Positions 23,504 to 32,161 of a DNA stretch of 64,000 nt are shown piece after piece. The stretch covers positions 22,378 to 86,377 of the forward strand of contig CAIYTE010000132.1 of assembly GCA_903929045.1 (NCBI GenBank), read 5' to 3'. The stretch comes from an uncultured Hyphomicrobiales bacterium. Lineage in GTDB: Bacteria; Pseudomonadota; Alphaproteobacteria; Rhizobiales; Xanthobacteraceae. Numbering within the stretch: position 1 is the first letter of the stretch; each line of letters opens with the position of its first letter. Made by a program: the position numbers and the translations under genes. The notes beneath the pieces are model-generated. The model did not search any database. It worked only from the letters and a program-made list of their open reading frames with translations, and was not told the DNA's origin.

Positions 23504-24697
23504 ATGAACGTCAGCGCGCAGCCGACCAGCGGCTTGAAGATTCCGTTCGACCACCAGCGCCTCGACCGGCTGATGGACGAGGCGGGAATCGACGTCATCG
23601 TCGCGACCTCCAAGCATAACGTTCAGTATCTGCTCGGCGGCCACCGCGCGCACTTCTTCGACTACATGGATGCGATCGCGATCAGCCGTTATCTGCCGGT
23701 GGTGATCTACGCCAAGGGCGCGCCGGAGAAGGCGGCGTTCTTCGGCAACCGTCTGGAAAAATTCCAGGTGCAGGCCGATCCGGTGTGGACGCCGGAGACG
23801 CAGACCGTCACCAACAATTCGTCGGAAGCGATCGATCTGGCGATCGCGCATATCCGCAAGCTCGGCGTCAAGCCGAAGCGCATCGCCTTTGAATTCTCCT
23901 TCATGCCCTATGACGCGGCGGCGCTGCTGCAAGGCGCCTTTGCCGGCGCCGACTGGGTCGATGCGCTGTACGTTCTGGAATCGCAGCGCGCAGTGAAGTC
24001 CGCGCACGAACTCAAGCAGCTCAAGGTGGCCTCGGCCGGCGTCATCGATTCAATGACCGCCGTGATCGCCAAGCATGGTCCGGGTTCGACCAAGCGCGAA
24101 TTGTTCGAAGCCTTGCGCCGCGAGGAAACCAACCGCGGCATGACCTTCGAGTATTGCCTCATCACCACGGGGACGAGCCTCAACCGCGCGCCGACCGATC
24201 AGGTCTGGGGCAAGGGCGACATCCTGTCGCTCGACTCCGGCGGCAATTATCACGGCTATATCGGCGACATCTGCCGCATGGCGATTCAGGGCGAGCCCGA
24301 CGCCGAGCTCGTCGATTGCCTCGCCGAGATCGAGACCATCCAGCGCGCGGCGTTCAACGCGACCAAGGCCGGCGTGCCGGGCCATACGATTTACAACACC
24401 GCCGAACCGCTGGTGCAGAAGTCGAAGCACCGCGGCTATCTCGACTTCCTCGTCCACGGCATGGGTCTCGTCAGCCACGAAGCACCGCGCCTGCAGCCGA
24501 ATTCACCGATGAAATATCCGGACTCGCACGCCAACACGCCGCTGGAAGCGGGCATGGTGCTGTCGATCGAAACCACGATGCTGCATCCCGTGCGCGGCTT
24601 CATCAAGCTCGAGGACACGGTGATCGTCACCGCGTCCGGCCACGAGGTCTACGGCGAGGGCATCCGCGGCTGGAACAAGGGCGGGACGGGGGCCTGA
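23504..24697 (+). CDS. M24-family (Xaa-Pro) metallopeptidase
   Basis: A 397-residue protein with a creatinase-like N-terminal domain and a C-terminal pita-bread domain. The five metal ligands are visible: Asp in LSLDSGGN, Asp in YIGDICRM, His in LVHGMGLVSHE, Glu in LSIETT and Glu in FIKLEDTV. The family splits Xaa-Pro dipeptides or hydrolyses creatine-like or other amide bonds. Position 50 bases after the MetE-like gene and downstream of a Liv transporter suggests degradation of an imported small nitrogenous compound; the compound is not identified. Confidence 0.85.
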   Translation: MNVSAQPTSGLKIPFDHQRLDRLMDEAGIDVIVATSKHNVQYLLGGHRAHFFDYMDAIAISRYLPVVIYAKGAPEKAAFFGNRLEKFQVQADPVWTPETQTVTNNSSEAIDLAIAHIRKLGVKPKRIAFEFSFMPYDAAALLQGAFAGADWVDALYVLESQRAVKSAHELKQLKVASAGVIDSMTAVIAKHGPGSTKRELFEALRREETNRGMTFEYCLITTGTSLNRAPTDQVWGKGDILSLDSGGNYHGYIGDICRMAIQGEPDAELVDCLAEIETIQRAAFNATKAGVPGHTIYNTAEPLVQKSKHRGYLDFLVHGMGLVSHEAPRLQPNSPMKYPDSHANTPLEAGMVLSIETTMLHPVRGFIKLEDTVIVTASGHEVYGEGIRGWNKGGTGA

Positions 24698-24698
24698 T

Positions 24699-24804
24699 CG
24701 TCATTCCGGGGCGCGAGCTTTAGCGAGCGAACCCGGAATCCAGAGCTTCGTGTTCTGTGGCACCTGGATTCCGGGTCCGGTGCTGCGCACCGTCCCGGAA
24801 TGAC
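24699..24804. repeat. Palindromic intergenic repeat, family B
   Basis: Outer arms CGTCATTCCGGGGCGCG and CCGTCCCGGAATGACA, inner arms GAACCCGGAATCC and GGATTCCGGGT. Two more copies are at 49197-49298 and 60414-60518. It separates the converging M24 peptidase and pncB genes and begins just after the peptidase stop. Confidence 0.85.
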
Positions 24805-24806
24805 AG

Positions 24807-26144
24807 TTATTTCTTCACCTGTGCATCCGCTTCCGCCGCCAGCGCGCGCAGCGCCTCGGCGACTTCGACCGGATAGCTCGCGTCTTGCTCCAGCCGCACC
24901 ATCGGCAGCGGCAGCCGCGCAAGATCATGTACGGCGCGGTCGCGGATCTGGTCGAGGGTCGGCGCGGTGCCAATGCGCTTGCCGCCGCGCATCACGGGCA
25001 CGATCAGCGCTTCGCCCGGCTGCTTGTCGCCCTCGATGGTCAGGATATCGCCGGCCATGCGGCTTTCGGTGTCGTAACTGCGCCAGACCTGCTTGCGGCC
25101 GGGCCAGGTCTGCTTGCCTTCCGACAGCTTGCGCTTCGGATGCCCGGCATATTCCTGCAGCTTGTAGGCGCAGTCGAAGGCGGGCGCATCGATCGAGGTG
25201 GCGAGGCTGACGCCGATGCCGTAGCCGTCGATCGGCGCACCGGCTCCATTGAAACGCTTGATGACATCCTCGTCGACGCCGCCGCTGACCAGAATGATGA
25301 CGTCGGTCAGCCCGCCCGCATCAAGAATGTCGCGCACCTTGCGGGCACTCTCGGCGAGATCGCCGCTGTCGATGCGCACGCCGCGGATCTTGATGTTGTC
25401 TTCGGCGAGCTTGCGGGCGAGATCGACGACCTTCCGCGCGCCGGCCTCGGTGTCGTAGGTGTCGATCAAGAGAATGATGCCGTCGGGCCGCGCGCGCGAG
25501 AAATTCTCGAAGGCCTGCATCTCGTCGTCATGCACCTGGATGAACGAGTGCGCCATGGTGCCGACAATCGGCGTGCCGTAACGCTGGGCGGCGGCGACAT
25601 TGGCGGCGCCGGCAAAACCGGCGATGAAGCTGGCGCGCGCCGAATACAGGCCGGCTTCCTCGCCGTGCGCCGTGCGCAGGCCGAAGTCGGCCAGGATCTT
25701 GCCCGGCGCGGCCAGTACCATGCGTGCTGCCTTCGATGCGATGAGCGTCTGGAAGTTGAGGATGTTGATGAGCCGCGTCTCGATCAACTGCGCCTCGGGC
25801 AGCGGCGCAACCACGCGCAGCAGCGGCTCGTTGGGGAAACAGACCGTGCCTTCCGGCAGGGCGTAGACGTCGCCGGTGAAGCGGAAGGCGGCGAGATAGT
25901 CGATCAGATTGTGACGGAAGCGCCCGGTGCTTTTGAGCCAGGCGATGTCGGTTTCGGAGAATTGCAGGGTTTCAAGATAGGACAGCGCGTCATCGAGCCC
26001 GGCCGCGACCATGAAGCTGCGGCGCGGCGGCAGCCGGCGCACGAAAAACTCGAACACGGCCTCCTTGGTCTCGCCACGGTCCAGATAGGCCTGGATCATG
26101 TTGAGTTCGTAGAGGTCGGTGGTGAGGGGGCTGACTGTCGTCAT
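24807..26144 (-). CDS. pncB: Nicotinate phosphoribosyltransferase
   Basis: A 445-residue enzyme of the NAD salvage pathway: nicotinate plus PRPP gives nicotinate mononucleotide. The N-terminus LTTDLYELNMIQAYLDRGE is diagnostic; FGLRTAHGEEAGLYSARASF and the phospho-histidine loop GTMAHSFIQVHDDE (His199) are present, as is RIDSGDLAESARKVRDILD for the phosphate. No gap or truncation. Monocistronic, converging on the M24 gene with a family B repeat between. Confidence 0.93.
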   Translation of the reverse strand: MTTVSPLTTDLYELNMIQAYLDRGETKEAVFEFFVRRLPPRRSFMVAAGLDDALSYLETLQFSETDIAWLKSTGRFRHNLIDYLAAFRFTGDVYALPEGTVCFPNEPLLRVVAPLPEAQLIETRLINILNFQTLIASKAARMVLAAPGKILADFGLRTAHGEEAGLYSARASFIAGFAGAANVAAAQRYGTPIVGTMAHSFIQVHDDEMQAFENFSRARPDGIILLIDTYDTEAGARKVVDLARKLAEDNIKIRGVRIDSGDLAESARKVRDILDAGGLTDVIILVSGGVDEDVIKRFNGAGAPIDGYGIGVSLATSIDAPAFDCAYKLQEYAGHPKRKLSEGKQTWPGRKQVWRSYDTESRMAGDILTIEGDKQPGEALIVPVMRGGKRIGTAPTLDQIRDRAVHDLARLPLPMVRLEQDASYPVEVAEALRALAAEADAQVKK

Positions 26145-26262
26145 CGCTTTCGCGCCATGCGGAGTTCCGTCATAGCGCAGTCAAACGGGCAGGCCAAGCT
26201 CTCCGTTACCCAGGCGCGGGCCTTGCATGCGCTATAGTCAAAGCCTCATTGGAATCAGTGCG

Positions 26263-27642
26263 ATGTACGGCGCGACCATCGAACAGCGGCGGTACAGCTT
26301 CAGCGATCTGAAGATATTGCTCGCCAAAGCGACGCCGTTGCGCAGCGGCGACATGCTGGCGGGCGTGGCGGCGGACAGCGGCGAAGAGCGCGTCGCCGCG
26401 CAATTCGCGCTGGCCGACCTGCCGCTCGCCACATTCCTCAATGAGGCCGTGGTGCCCTATGAGCGCGACGAGGTCACGCGGCTCATCATCGACAGCCACG
26501 ACAAGGCCGCTTTCGCGCCGGTGTCGCATCTGACCGTCGGCGGCTTGCGCGACTGGCTGTTGTCGGACGAGGCCACCACGCCGGTGCTGGCCGCGCTGGC
26601 GCCGGGCCTGACGCCGGAAATGGCCGCCGCGGTGAGCAAGATCAGCCGCCTGCAGGACCTGATGGTGATGGCGGCGAAGTGTTCGGTGGTGACGCGCTTC
26701 CGCAACACGATCGGACAACCGGGTCATCTCTCCGTGCGCTTGCAGCCGAACCATCCGACCGACGACGTGCGCGGCATTGCCGCCAGTATTCTCGACGGGC
26801 TGCTGCTCGGCGCCGGCGATGCCGTGATCGGCATCAATCCGGCGACCGACAGTCCCGAGCGCGCGCATGCGCTGCTGTCGATGCTCGACGAGATCCGGGT
26901 GAAGCTCGATATCCCGACGCAGTCCTGTGTGCTGGCGCATGTGACGACGACGCTGGAATTGATCGGCGAGGGCTCGCCGGTCGATCTGGTGTTTCAATCG
27001 ATCGCGGGCACGCAGGCCGCCAACAAGAGTTTCGGCGTCGATCTGCCGCTGCTGCGCGAAGCGCGGGACGCGGCTTTGTCGCTCAAGCGTGGCACCATCG
27101 GCGACAACGTTATGTATTTCGAAACCGGGCAGGGCAGCGCGCTGTCCGCCAATGCGCATCACGGCGTCGATCAGCAGACGGTCGAGGCGCGCGCCTATGC
27201 AGTGGCCCGCGCGTTCAAGCCGCTGCTGGTGAATACCGTCGTCGGCTTTATCGGCCCGGAATATCTCTATGACGGCAAGCAGATCACGCGCGCCGGGCTG
27301 GAAGATCATTTCTGCGGCAAGCTCTTGGGCCTGCCGATGGGCGTCGACGTTTGTTACACCAACCACGCCGAGGCCGATCAGGACGATGCCGACGCGTTGC
27401 TGGCGTTGCTCGTTTCGGCCGGTGTCAATTTCGTCATGGGCGTGCCCGGCGCTGACGACGTCATGCTCGGCTATCAGAGCACGTCGTTTCACGACGCGCT
27501 GGCGATGCGCGATCTCTATGGCAAGCGGCCGGCGCCGGAATTCGAAGCGTGGCTGACGAAGCAGGGGCTGATGGATGGCGCGAACCGCATCCGCCCGCGC
27601 GAATTGCCGTCGCAATTCCAGGCACTGTTGCCATCCGCATGA
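26263..27642 (+). CDS. eutB: Ethanolamine ammonia-lyase large subunit
   Basis: A 459-residue adenosylcobalamin enzyme subunit. It breaks ethanolamine into acetaldehyde and ammonia. The family sequence runs from YSFSDLKILLAKATPLRSGD through LADLPLATFLNEAVVPYERD and LMVMAAKCSVVTRFRNTIG to the substrate and cofactor region FETGQGSALSANAHHGVDQQ and CYTNHAEADQDDAD. The ATG at 26263 is preferred to one 36 bases upstream because the family begins there. Its stop overlaps the eutC start by four bases. No microcompartment or EutA reactivase genes lie near, so this is the simple nitrogen-scavenging form. Confidence 0.93.
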   Translation: MYGATIEQRRYSFSDLKILLAKATPLRSGDMLAGVAADSGEERVAAQFALADLPLATFLNEAVVPYERDEVTRLIIDSHDKAAFAPVSHLTVGGLRDWLLSDEATTPVLAALAPGLTPEMAAAVSKISRLQDLMVMAAKCSVVTRFRNTIGQPGHLSVRLQPNHPTDDVRGIAASILDGLLLGAGDAVIGINPATDSPERAHALLSMLDEIRVKLDIPTQSCVLAHVTTTLELIGEGSPVDLVFQSIAGTQAANKSFGVDLPLLREARDAALSLKRGTIGDNVMYFETGQGSALSANAHHGVDQQTVEARAYAVARAFKPLLVNTVVGFIGPEYLYDGKQITRAGLEDHFCGKLLGLPMGVDVCYTNHAEADQDDADALLALLVSAGVNFVMGVPGADDVMLGYQSTSFHDALAMRDLYGKRPAPEFEAWLTKQGLMDGANRIRPRELPSQFQALLPSA

Positions 27643-28409
27643 CTAAACCTCCTGAAACATTGGACGGTGCGGCGCTGTGGGCGAATTTGCGCAGGCTGAC
27701 CGACGCGCGCATCGGCCTTGCCCGCAGCGGCGCCTCGCTGGCGACCAAGCCGCTGCTCGAATTCCAACTCGCTCATGCCCGCGCGCGCGACGCCGTGCAT
27801 GCGACGCTCGACGATGCAACGCTGACGGCGGCTCTCGCGCCGCTCGGGCTCGACGTGCTGCGCGTGGCCAGCGCGGTTGCCGACAAGGCGGCCTATCTGA
27901 TGCGGCCCGATCTCGGCCGGCAGCTGGCGGCGGATGCGGCCTCAATCCTCGCGCCGCACAAGGGCGCCTACGACGTCGTCTTCGTCATCAGCGACGGGCT
28001 GTCGGCATTGGCGACGCAGCGCCATGCCGCGCCGCTGCTCGCCGAGGTCATTCCGGCGCTGCAAAAGAGCGGCTGGCGTGTCGCGCCGCTGGTCATTGTC
28101 CGCCATGGCCGCGTGGCCATCGGCGATGCCGTCGCCAATGCGCTCGGCGCCACCTGCGCGGTCGTGCTGATCGGCGAGCGGCCGGGCCTCTCGGCGCCGG
28201 ACAGCATGGGGGCTTACGTGACCTGGCAGCCGAACGCGCAGACCACCGACGCCGGCCGCAATTGCATCTCGAACATCCGGCCTGCGGGAATCGCGTTGGC
28301 CGATGCCGCGTTCAAGCTGACGCATCTGATGGCGGCCATGCGCGCCAAAGGTCAGTCGGGCGTCGCCCTCAAGGATTTGTCGGACCGGCTTTTGCTGGGA
28401 GATACGTAA
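27639..28409 (+). CDS. eutC: Ethanolamine ammonia-lyase small subunit
   Basis: A 256-residue subunit coupled to eutB by ATGA. Typical sequences are LRRLTDARIGLARSGASLAT, LLEFQLAHARARDAVH, ISDGLSALATQRHAAPLL, LIGERPGLSAPDSMGAYVT and GRNCISNIRPAGI. Together with EutB it forms the lyase; cobalamin binds at the interface. The starting ATG is chosen for the family's N-terminus; the frame is open further upstream inside eutB without family similarity. Confidence 0.93.
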   Translation: MTKPPETLDGAALWANLRRLTDARIGLARSGASLATKPLLEFQLAHARARDAVHATLDDATLTAALAPLGLDVLRVASAVADKAAYLMRPDLGRQLAADAASILAPHKGAYDVVFVISDGLSALATQRHAAPLLAEVIPALQKSGWRVAPLVIVRHGRVAIGDAVANALGATCAVVLIGERPGLSAPDSMGAYVTWQPNAQTTDAGRNCISNIRPAGIALADAAFKLTHLMAAMRAKGQSGVALKDLSDRLLLGDT

Positions 28410-28446
28410 AGCGCCGCTTGGGCACTAACTCGGGCCATCAAGTGAA

Positions 28447-28521
28447 TGGCTCCCCGGGCTGGGATCGAACCAGCGACATTTCGATTAACAGTCGAACGCT
28501 CTACCGCTGAGCTACCAGGGA
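28447..28521 (-). tRNA. tRNA-Asn (anticodon GTT)
   Basis: On the minus strand a full cloverleaf is visible: acceptor TCCCTGG paired with CCGGGGA, D-arm TAGCTCAGCGGTAGAGC, anticodon arm CGACTGTTAATCG with GTT, T-arm GGTTCGATCCC, discriminator G and an encoded CCA. The length is 75 with CCA. Confidence 0.96.
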
Positions 28522-28631
28522 ACAATGCGGCATCTATACGCACCGGGCCTATAACAAAGCGTAACTGCTTTGCAAAGCGCCCCGGGGCATTACTTTAAAG
28601 CCAAATTTACCGGGAATACGGCGATTTGGAG

Positions 28632-28705
28632 TGGAGGCCGCGCCCGGAATCGAACCGGGATGCAAGGATTTGCAGTCCTCTGCGTAACCATTCCGCCACG
28701 CGGCC
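28632..28705 (-). tRNA. tRNA-Cys (anticodon GCA)
   Basis: Minus-strand cloverleaf: acceptor GGCCGCG with CGCGGCC, anticodon arm GGACTGCAAATCC with GCA, T-arm GGTTCGATTCC, discriminator T and encoded CCA. It lies about 110 bases upstream of tRNA-Asn on the same strand, so both may be processed from one transcript. Confidence 0.96.
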
Positions 28706-28873
28706 TTAAACGTGACGCTCGGTCATGATTCGCCCGCGCGCTCCGTCCACGGGCAAGCCTATATATGACCAATGAGCGGTCTACAACGCTGTCGCTCGCT
28801 TGCGTCGTGGCTTGCCTTTTGCCCCACCTTGCCGCACAAAAGCCGCGCATCCTTAACGGTTCCCGGGGTCGCG

Positions 28874-29521
28874 ATGACCGATTTTTCCACCGCTCGCCGC
28901 CACATGGTGGATGGCCAGGTCCGCACCGCCGACGTCACCGATCAGCGGGTGATCACGGCGATGATGGAGATCCCGCGCGAGCGTTTCGTTCCCGCCGCGG
29001 CTGCACCGATCGCCTATCTCGACCAGGATCTCGCGGTCGGCGCCAACCGGCGTCTGCTCAAGCCGATGGTTCTGGCGAAACTCATCCACAGCGCCGACAT
29101 CCTCGGCACCGATCGCGTGCTCGATGTCGGCTGCGCCACCGGATATGCGGCGGCCGTGCTCGCCAGCATTGCCGGGCAGGTGGTGGCGCTCGAGGAAGAT
29201 GCGGCCTTGGCCAAGAGTGCTGAATCGGCGCTCGCGGGTTCGGCGAGTGTCAGCGTCGTCAGCGGTGCCTTGACGTCGGGTTGGGCGCAGGGCGGTCCTT
29301 ACGACGTCATCCTGCTCGAAGGCGCAACCGAGATCGAACCGCAGGCCTTCTGCGCGCAACTCAAGGATGGTGGCCGGCTGGTTTGCGTCCTCGGCAAGGC
29401 GCCGAACGCCAAGGCCATGCTCTATCGCCGCAGCGGCAGTGAGATGAGCGGCCGCATGATATTCGACGCGGCGGCGGCGCCGTTGCCCGGTTTCAGCAAG
29501 AAGCCCGAATTCGCCTTCTGA
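28874..29521 (+). CDS. pcm: Protein-L-isoaspartate O-methyltransferase
   Basis: A 215-residue SAM-dependent methyltransferase that repairs isoaspartyl residues. ARRHMVDGQVRTADVTDQRV at the start, RERFVPAAAAPIAYLDQDL, the SAM site VLDVGCATGYAAAVLA and VILLEGATEIEP follow the family. Here the usual GSGYG of motif I is replaced by CATGYA, as in alphaproteobacterial members. The ATG at 28874 gives the family N-terminus. The gene stands just upstream of tolC. Confidence 0.88.
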   Translation: MTDFSTARRHMVDGQVRTADVTDQRVITAMMEIPRERFVPAAAAPIAYLDQDLAVGANRRLLKPMVLAKLIHSADILGTDRVLDVGCATGYAAAVLASIAGQVVALEEDAALAKSAESALAGSASVSVVSGALTSGWAQGGPYDVILLEGATEIEPQAFCAQLKDGGRLVCVLGKAPNAKAMLYRRSGSEMSGRMIFDAAAAPLPGFSKKPEFAF

Positions 29522-29602
29522 TACCTTCGGCGAACGTCACCGGTATTGGGGACCGTGGCGCAAAGTCCGCATGTCACCGGCATTCTGTGGGTGAAACTTT
29601 TC

Positions 29603-29624
29603 AGGGGGTTTAAAGCCACCCCCT
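29603..29624 (+). other. Hairpin in the tolC leader
   Basis: AGGGGGT, eight bases, ACCCCCT: a perfect seven-pair stem in the 160-base gap between pcm and tolC. No T tract follows, so it is not a clear terminator; it could be part of the tolC leader RNA. Confidence 0.3.
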
Positions 29625-29683
29625 CAGCGCATATGGTTCCGGGTTCGTCGGGGGTTTTGTTTCGTTAGTGGTCAGGTTCTTCA

Positions 29684-31129
29684 ATGTTGCGTCGTGGCTT
29701 TAGTGGGTTGGGAAGCGGGCTTGCGATCCGGGCGATGGGGGCCCTGGCGTTGGCCTATGCCGCGACGGCAGGCGGAGGCGCTTCCGCCGAGACGCTCGAA
29801 TCCGCGCTGGTGCAGGCCTATCAGAACAATCCGACGCTGAACTCGCAGCGCGCCGCTTTGCGTGCGACCGACGAAGGCGTGCCGCAAGCGCTGGCCGGCT
29901 ATCGGCCGCGTGTGACCATTACCGCCACGGGCGGTGAGCAGGTGCTGTCGTCGACGACGGTGACGAACCCGACGCGCGCGGCCGGAACGCCGCCGACCTA
30001 TTTCACGCAGAACGGCAACAACGCGCCTTACGGTGCGACCGCGACGATCTCGCAGACCTTGTTCAACGGCTTCCAGACCGCCAACCGCACGCGGCAGGCC
30101 GAAGCCTCGGTGCTGGCGGGCCGCGAAACCTTGCGCGTGACCGAACAGACGGTGCTGCTCAACGCCGTCACCGCTTACATGAACTTGTTGCGCGATACGG
30201 CCATCCTCGATCTGCAGCGCCGCAACGTTGAAGTGTTGCAGGAACAGCTGCGCCAGACCCGCGACCGCTTCAATGTCGGCGAAGTGACGCGCACCGACGT
30301 CGCGCAGTCCGAGTCGAGTCTTGCCGCCGGCCGCTCGCAGGTTCTCACCGCGCAATCCAACTTCGCGACATCGCAGGCGACCTATCGTCAGGTCATCGGC
30401 AACGCACCGGGCCGGCTGACGCCGGGCACGCCGGTCGATCGTTTCTCGCCGCAGAACCTCAATTCCGCGTTCGGTCTCGCCTCGACGACGCATCCGCAGG
30501 TGACGACGGCGCAATACAACATCGACGTTGCGCAGCAGGCGGTGAAAGTCGCCGAGGGCTCGCTCTATCCGACCTTGTCGGTGCAGGGCAGCTACGCGCA
30601 GAACTTCATGAGCCAGTCGAGCCTCAACACGCTTCAGACCACCGCCACGACCGTGCTGGGTACGTTGAGCGTGCCGATCTATCAGGGTGGCTCGGAATAC
30701 TCGCTGATCCGCCAGGCCAAGGAAACGCTCGGCCAGCGCCGCATGGATTTCGACACCGCGCGTGACCAGGTGCGTCAGGGCGTGGCGCAGTCCTGGGGCC
30801 AGCTCGACGCGGCGAAAGCCAATATCGAAGCGACCACCGCGCAGGTGCAGTCGGCGGAAATCGCGCTCAACGGCATTCGTGAAGAAGCCCGCGTCGGCCA
30901 GCGCACGACGTTCGACGTGCTGACCGCGCAACAGACGCTCGTCAACGCGCGCGTCGCGCTCGTTACCGCCCAGCGCGACCGGGTGGTGGCGTCGTACGCG
31001 CTGTTGTCCGCCGTCGGCCGTCTCGGACCGACGGTGCTGGGATTGCAGGTGCCGGTCTACCGTCCGGGCGTGCATTACGAGCAGGTCCGCGACAGCTGGG
31101 CCGGCGTGCGCACGCCGGACGGCCGCTAG
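29684..31129 (+). CDS. tolC: TolC-family outer membrane channel
   Basis: A 481-residue outer membrane efflux protein. The signal peptide covers residues 1-36 (IRAMGALALAYAATAGGGAS, then AE). Two OEP repeats follow: LVQAYQNNPTLNSQRAALRA and the second with SAEIALNGIREEARVGQRTT, then LTAQQTLVNARVALVTAQRD. The chain forms the channel-tunnel that type I and RND systems use; the RND pump at 44.9-49.2 kb has no own outer membrane gene and may use this protein. Beside pcm and a popZ-like gene, an arrangement common in Hyphomicrobiales. Confidence 0.92.
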   Translation: MLRRGFSGLGSGLAIRAMGALALAYAATAGGGASAETLESALVQAYQNNPTLNSQRAALRATDEGVPQALAGYRPRVTITATGGEQVLSSTTVTNPTRAAGTPPTYFTQNGNNAPYGATATISQTLFNGFQTANRTRQAEASVLAGRETLRVTEQTVLLNAVTAYMNLLRDTAILDLQRRNVEVLQEQLRQTRDRFNVGEVTRTDVAQSESSLAAGRSQVLTAQSNFATSQATYRQVIGNAPGRLTPGTPVDRFSPQNLNSAFGLASTTHPQVTTAQYNIDVAQQAVKVAEGSLYPTLSVQGSYAQNFMSQSSLNTLQTTATTVLGTLSVPIYQGGSEYSLIRQAKETLGQRRMDFDTARDQVRQGVAQSWGQLDAAKANIEATTAQVQSAEIALNGIREEARVGQRTTFDVLTAQQTLVNARVALVTAQRDRVVASYALLSAVGRLGPTVLGLQVPVYRPGVHYEQVRDSWAGVRTPDGR

Positions 31130-31313
31130 GCCTTCGCGGTGCGCGGCTCGACGCCGCGCGTGTCCACAGTTCATTGCCTTTTCGTCAGTTAGGGCACCCA
31201 CAGTTAAGCCTCGCTGGCGTATAACAAGGACTCAAGCGACGATTCGCTCGATTCCCGTACCGGCTGGCGCCATGCCGCGGGGACAGCGACAACTTCGGGT
31301 CGGGACTTAAAGC

Positions 31314-32051
31314 ATGAGCCAAGCGGCGAAGGCCCAAGAGCCCTCGATGGAGGAGATCCTGGCCTCCATCCGGCGGATTATCGCCGACGACGATTCGACA
31401 AAGGCGCCGCCGGCTGCTGCTGTGAAGCCGCCGGAACCGGCCAAGCCTGTCGCGCCACCGCCGGCTGCCGTGGTGCCACCGCCGCGTCCGGCGCCTGTTC
31501 CGCCGCCGGCGCCGAAGCCTGTCGCGCCGCCGCCGCCCGTGCCGCAGGTCGCCAATAATCAGCAAGACATCGACGCCATGCTCGCGGACCTCGATGGGCC
31601 ACCGAAAATGGCCGCGCCGCCTCCGGCGCCGAAACCGGCCCCGCCGCCGGCGCCCGACGTTCTCGATCTGACGGAGGCGATGACCACGCCGCCGCCCACG
31701 CCCAGTTTCCGCACCATCGATGGCGCCAACGATGTCGTGTTCACTGATCGCGCGCCGGAACCCGCACCGGAGCCGCCGCGCATGATGGAAGAACCGCGCC
31801 GCTCATTCGCGCCGCCGCCGGCGCCGCCAGCGCTCGATCAGGGGCTGATTTCGGGTGCGACCAAGTCGGCCGTCGACAGCGCGTTCAATTCGCTGGCGCA
31901 TACGGTGCTGGGCAATTCGCGCACGCTCGAGGATCTGGTCAAGGAATTGCTGCGGCCGATGCTCAAGGGCTGGCTCGACGACAACCTGCCGAACATGGTC
32001 GAGCGCATTGTCCGCGCCGAGATCGAACGCGTCTCGCGCGGTCGGAGCTGA
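31314..32051 (+). CDS. PopZ-like (DUF2497) cell-pole organising protein
   Basis: A 245-residue protein with the PopZ/DUF2497 build: a short N-terminal helix MEEILASIRRIIADDD, a long Pro/Ala-rich disordered middle (about residues 25-165) and a C-terminal assembly helix region TLEDLVKELLRPMLKGWLDD and MVERIVRAEIERVSRG. In Caulobacter PopZ forms the polar matrix that tethers the chromosome and recruits regulators. Function here is inferred from this architecture. The proline-rich linker is longer than in Caulobacter PopZ. Confidence 0.82.
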   Translation: MSQAAKAQEPSMEEILASIRRIIADDDSTKAPPAAAVKPPEPAKPVAPPPAAVVPPPRPAPVPPPAPKPVAPPPPVPQVANNQQDIDAMLADLDGPPKMAAPPPAPKPAPPPAPDVLDLTEAMTTPPPTPSFRTIDGANDVVFTDRAPEPAPEPPRMMEEPRRSFAPPPAPPALDQGLISGATKSAVDSAFNSLAHTVLGNSRTLEDLVKELLRPMLKGWLDDNLPNMVERIVRAEIERVSRGRS

Positions 32052-32068
32052 CGTCGTCCTGGCGCACA

Positions 32069-32161
32069 CGTCGTCCCCGCGAAGGGGCGGGACCCAGTTC
32101 TCCAAACCAATTCGCTATCAAGCAAGACAGTGCTGGATTCCCGCCTTCGCGGGAATGACGG
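32069..32161. repeat. Palindromic intergenic repeat, family C
   Basis: Outer arms CGTCGTCCCCGCGAAGG and CTTCGCGGGAATGACGG with inner GGGACCCAG and CTGGATTCCC. A shorter second copy is at 62321-62387. It fills the space between the converging popZ-like and MFS genes. Confidence 0.8.
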
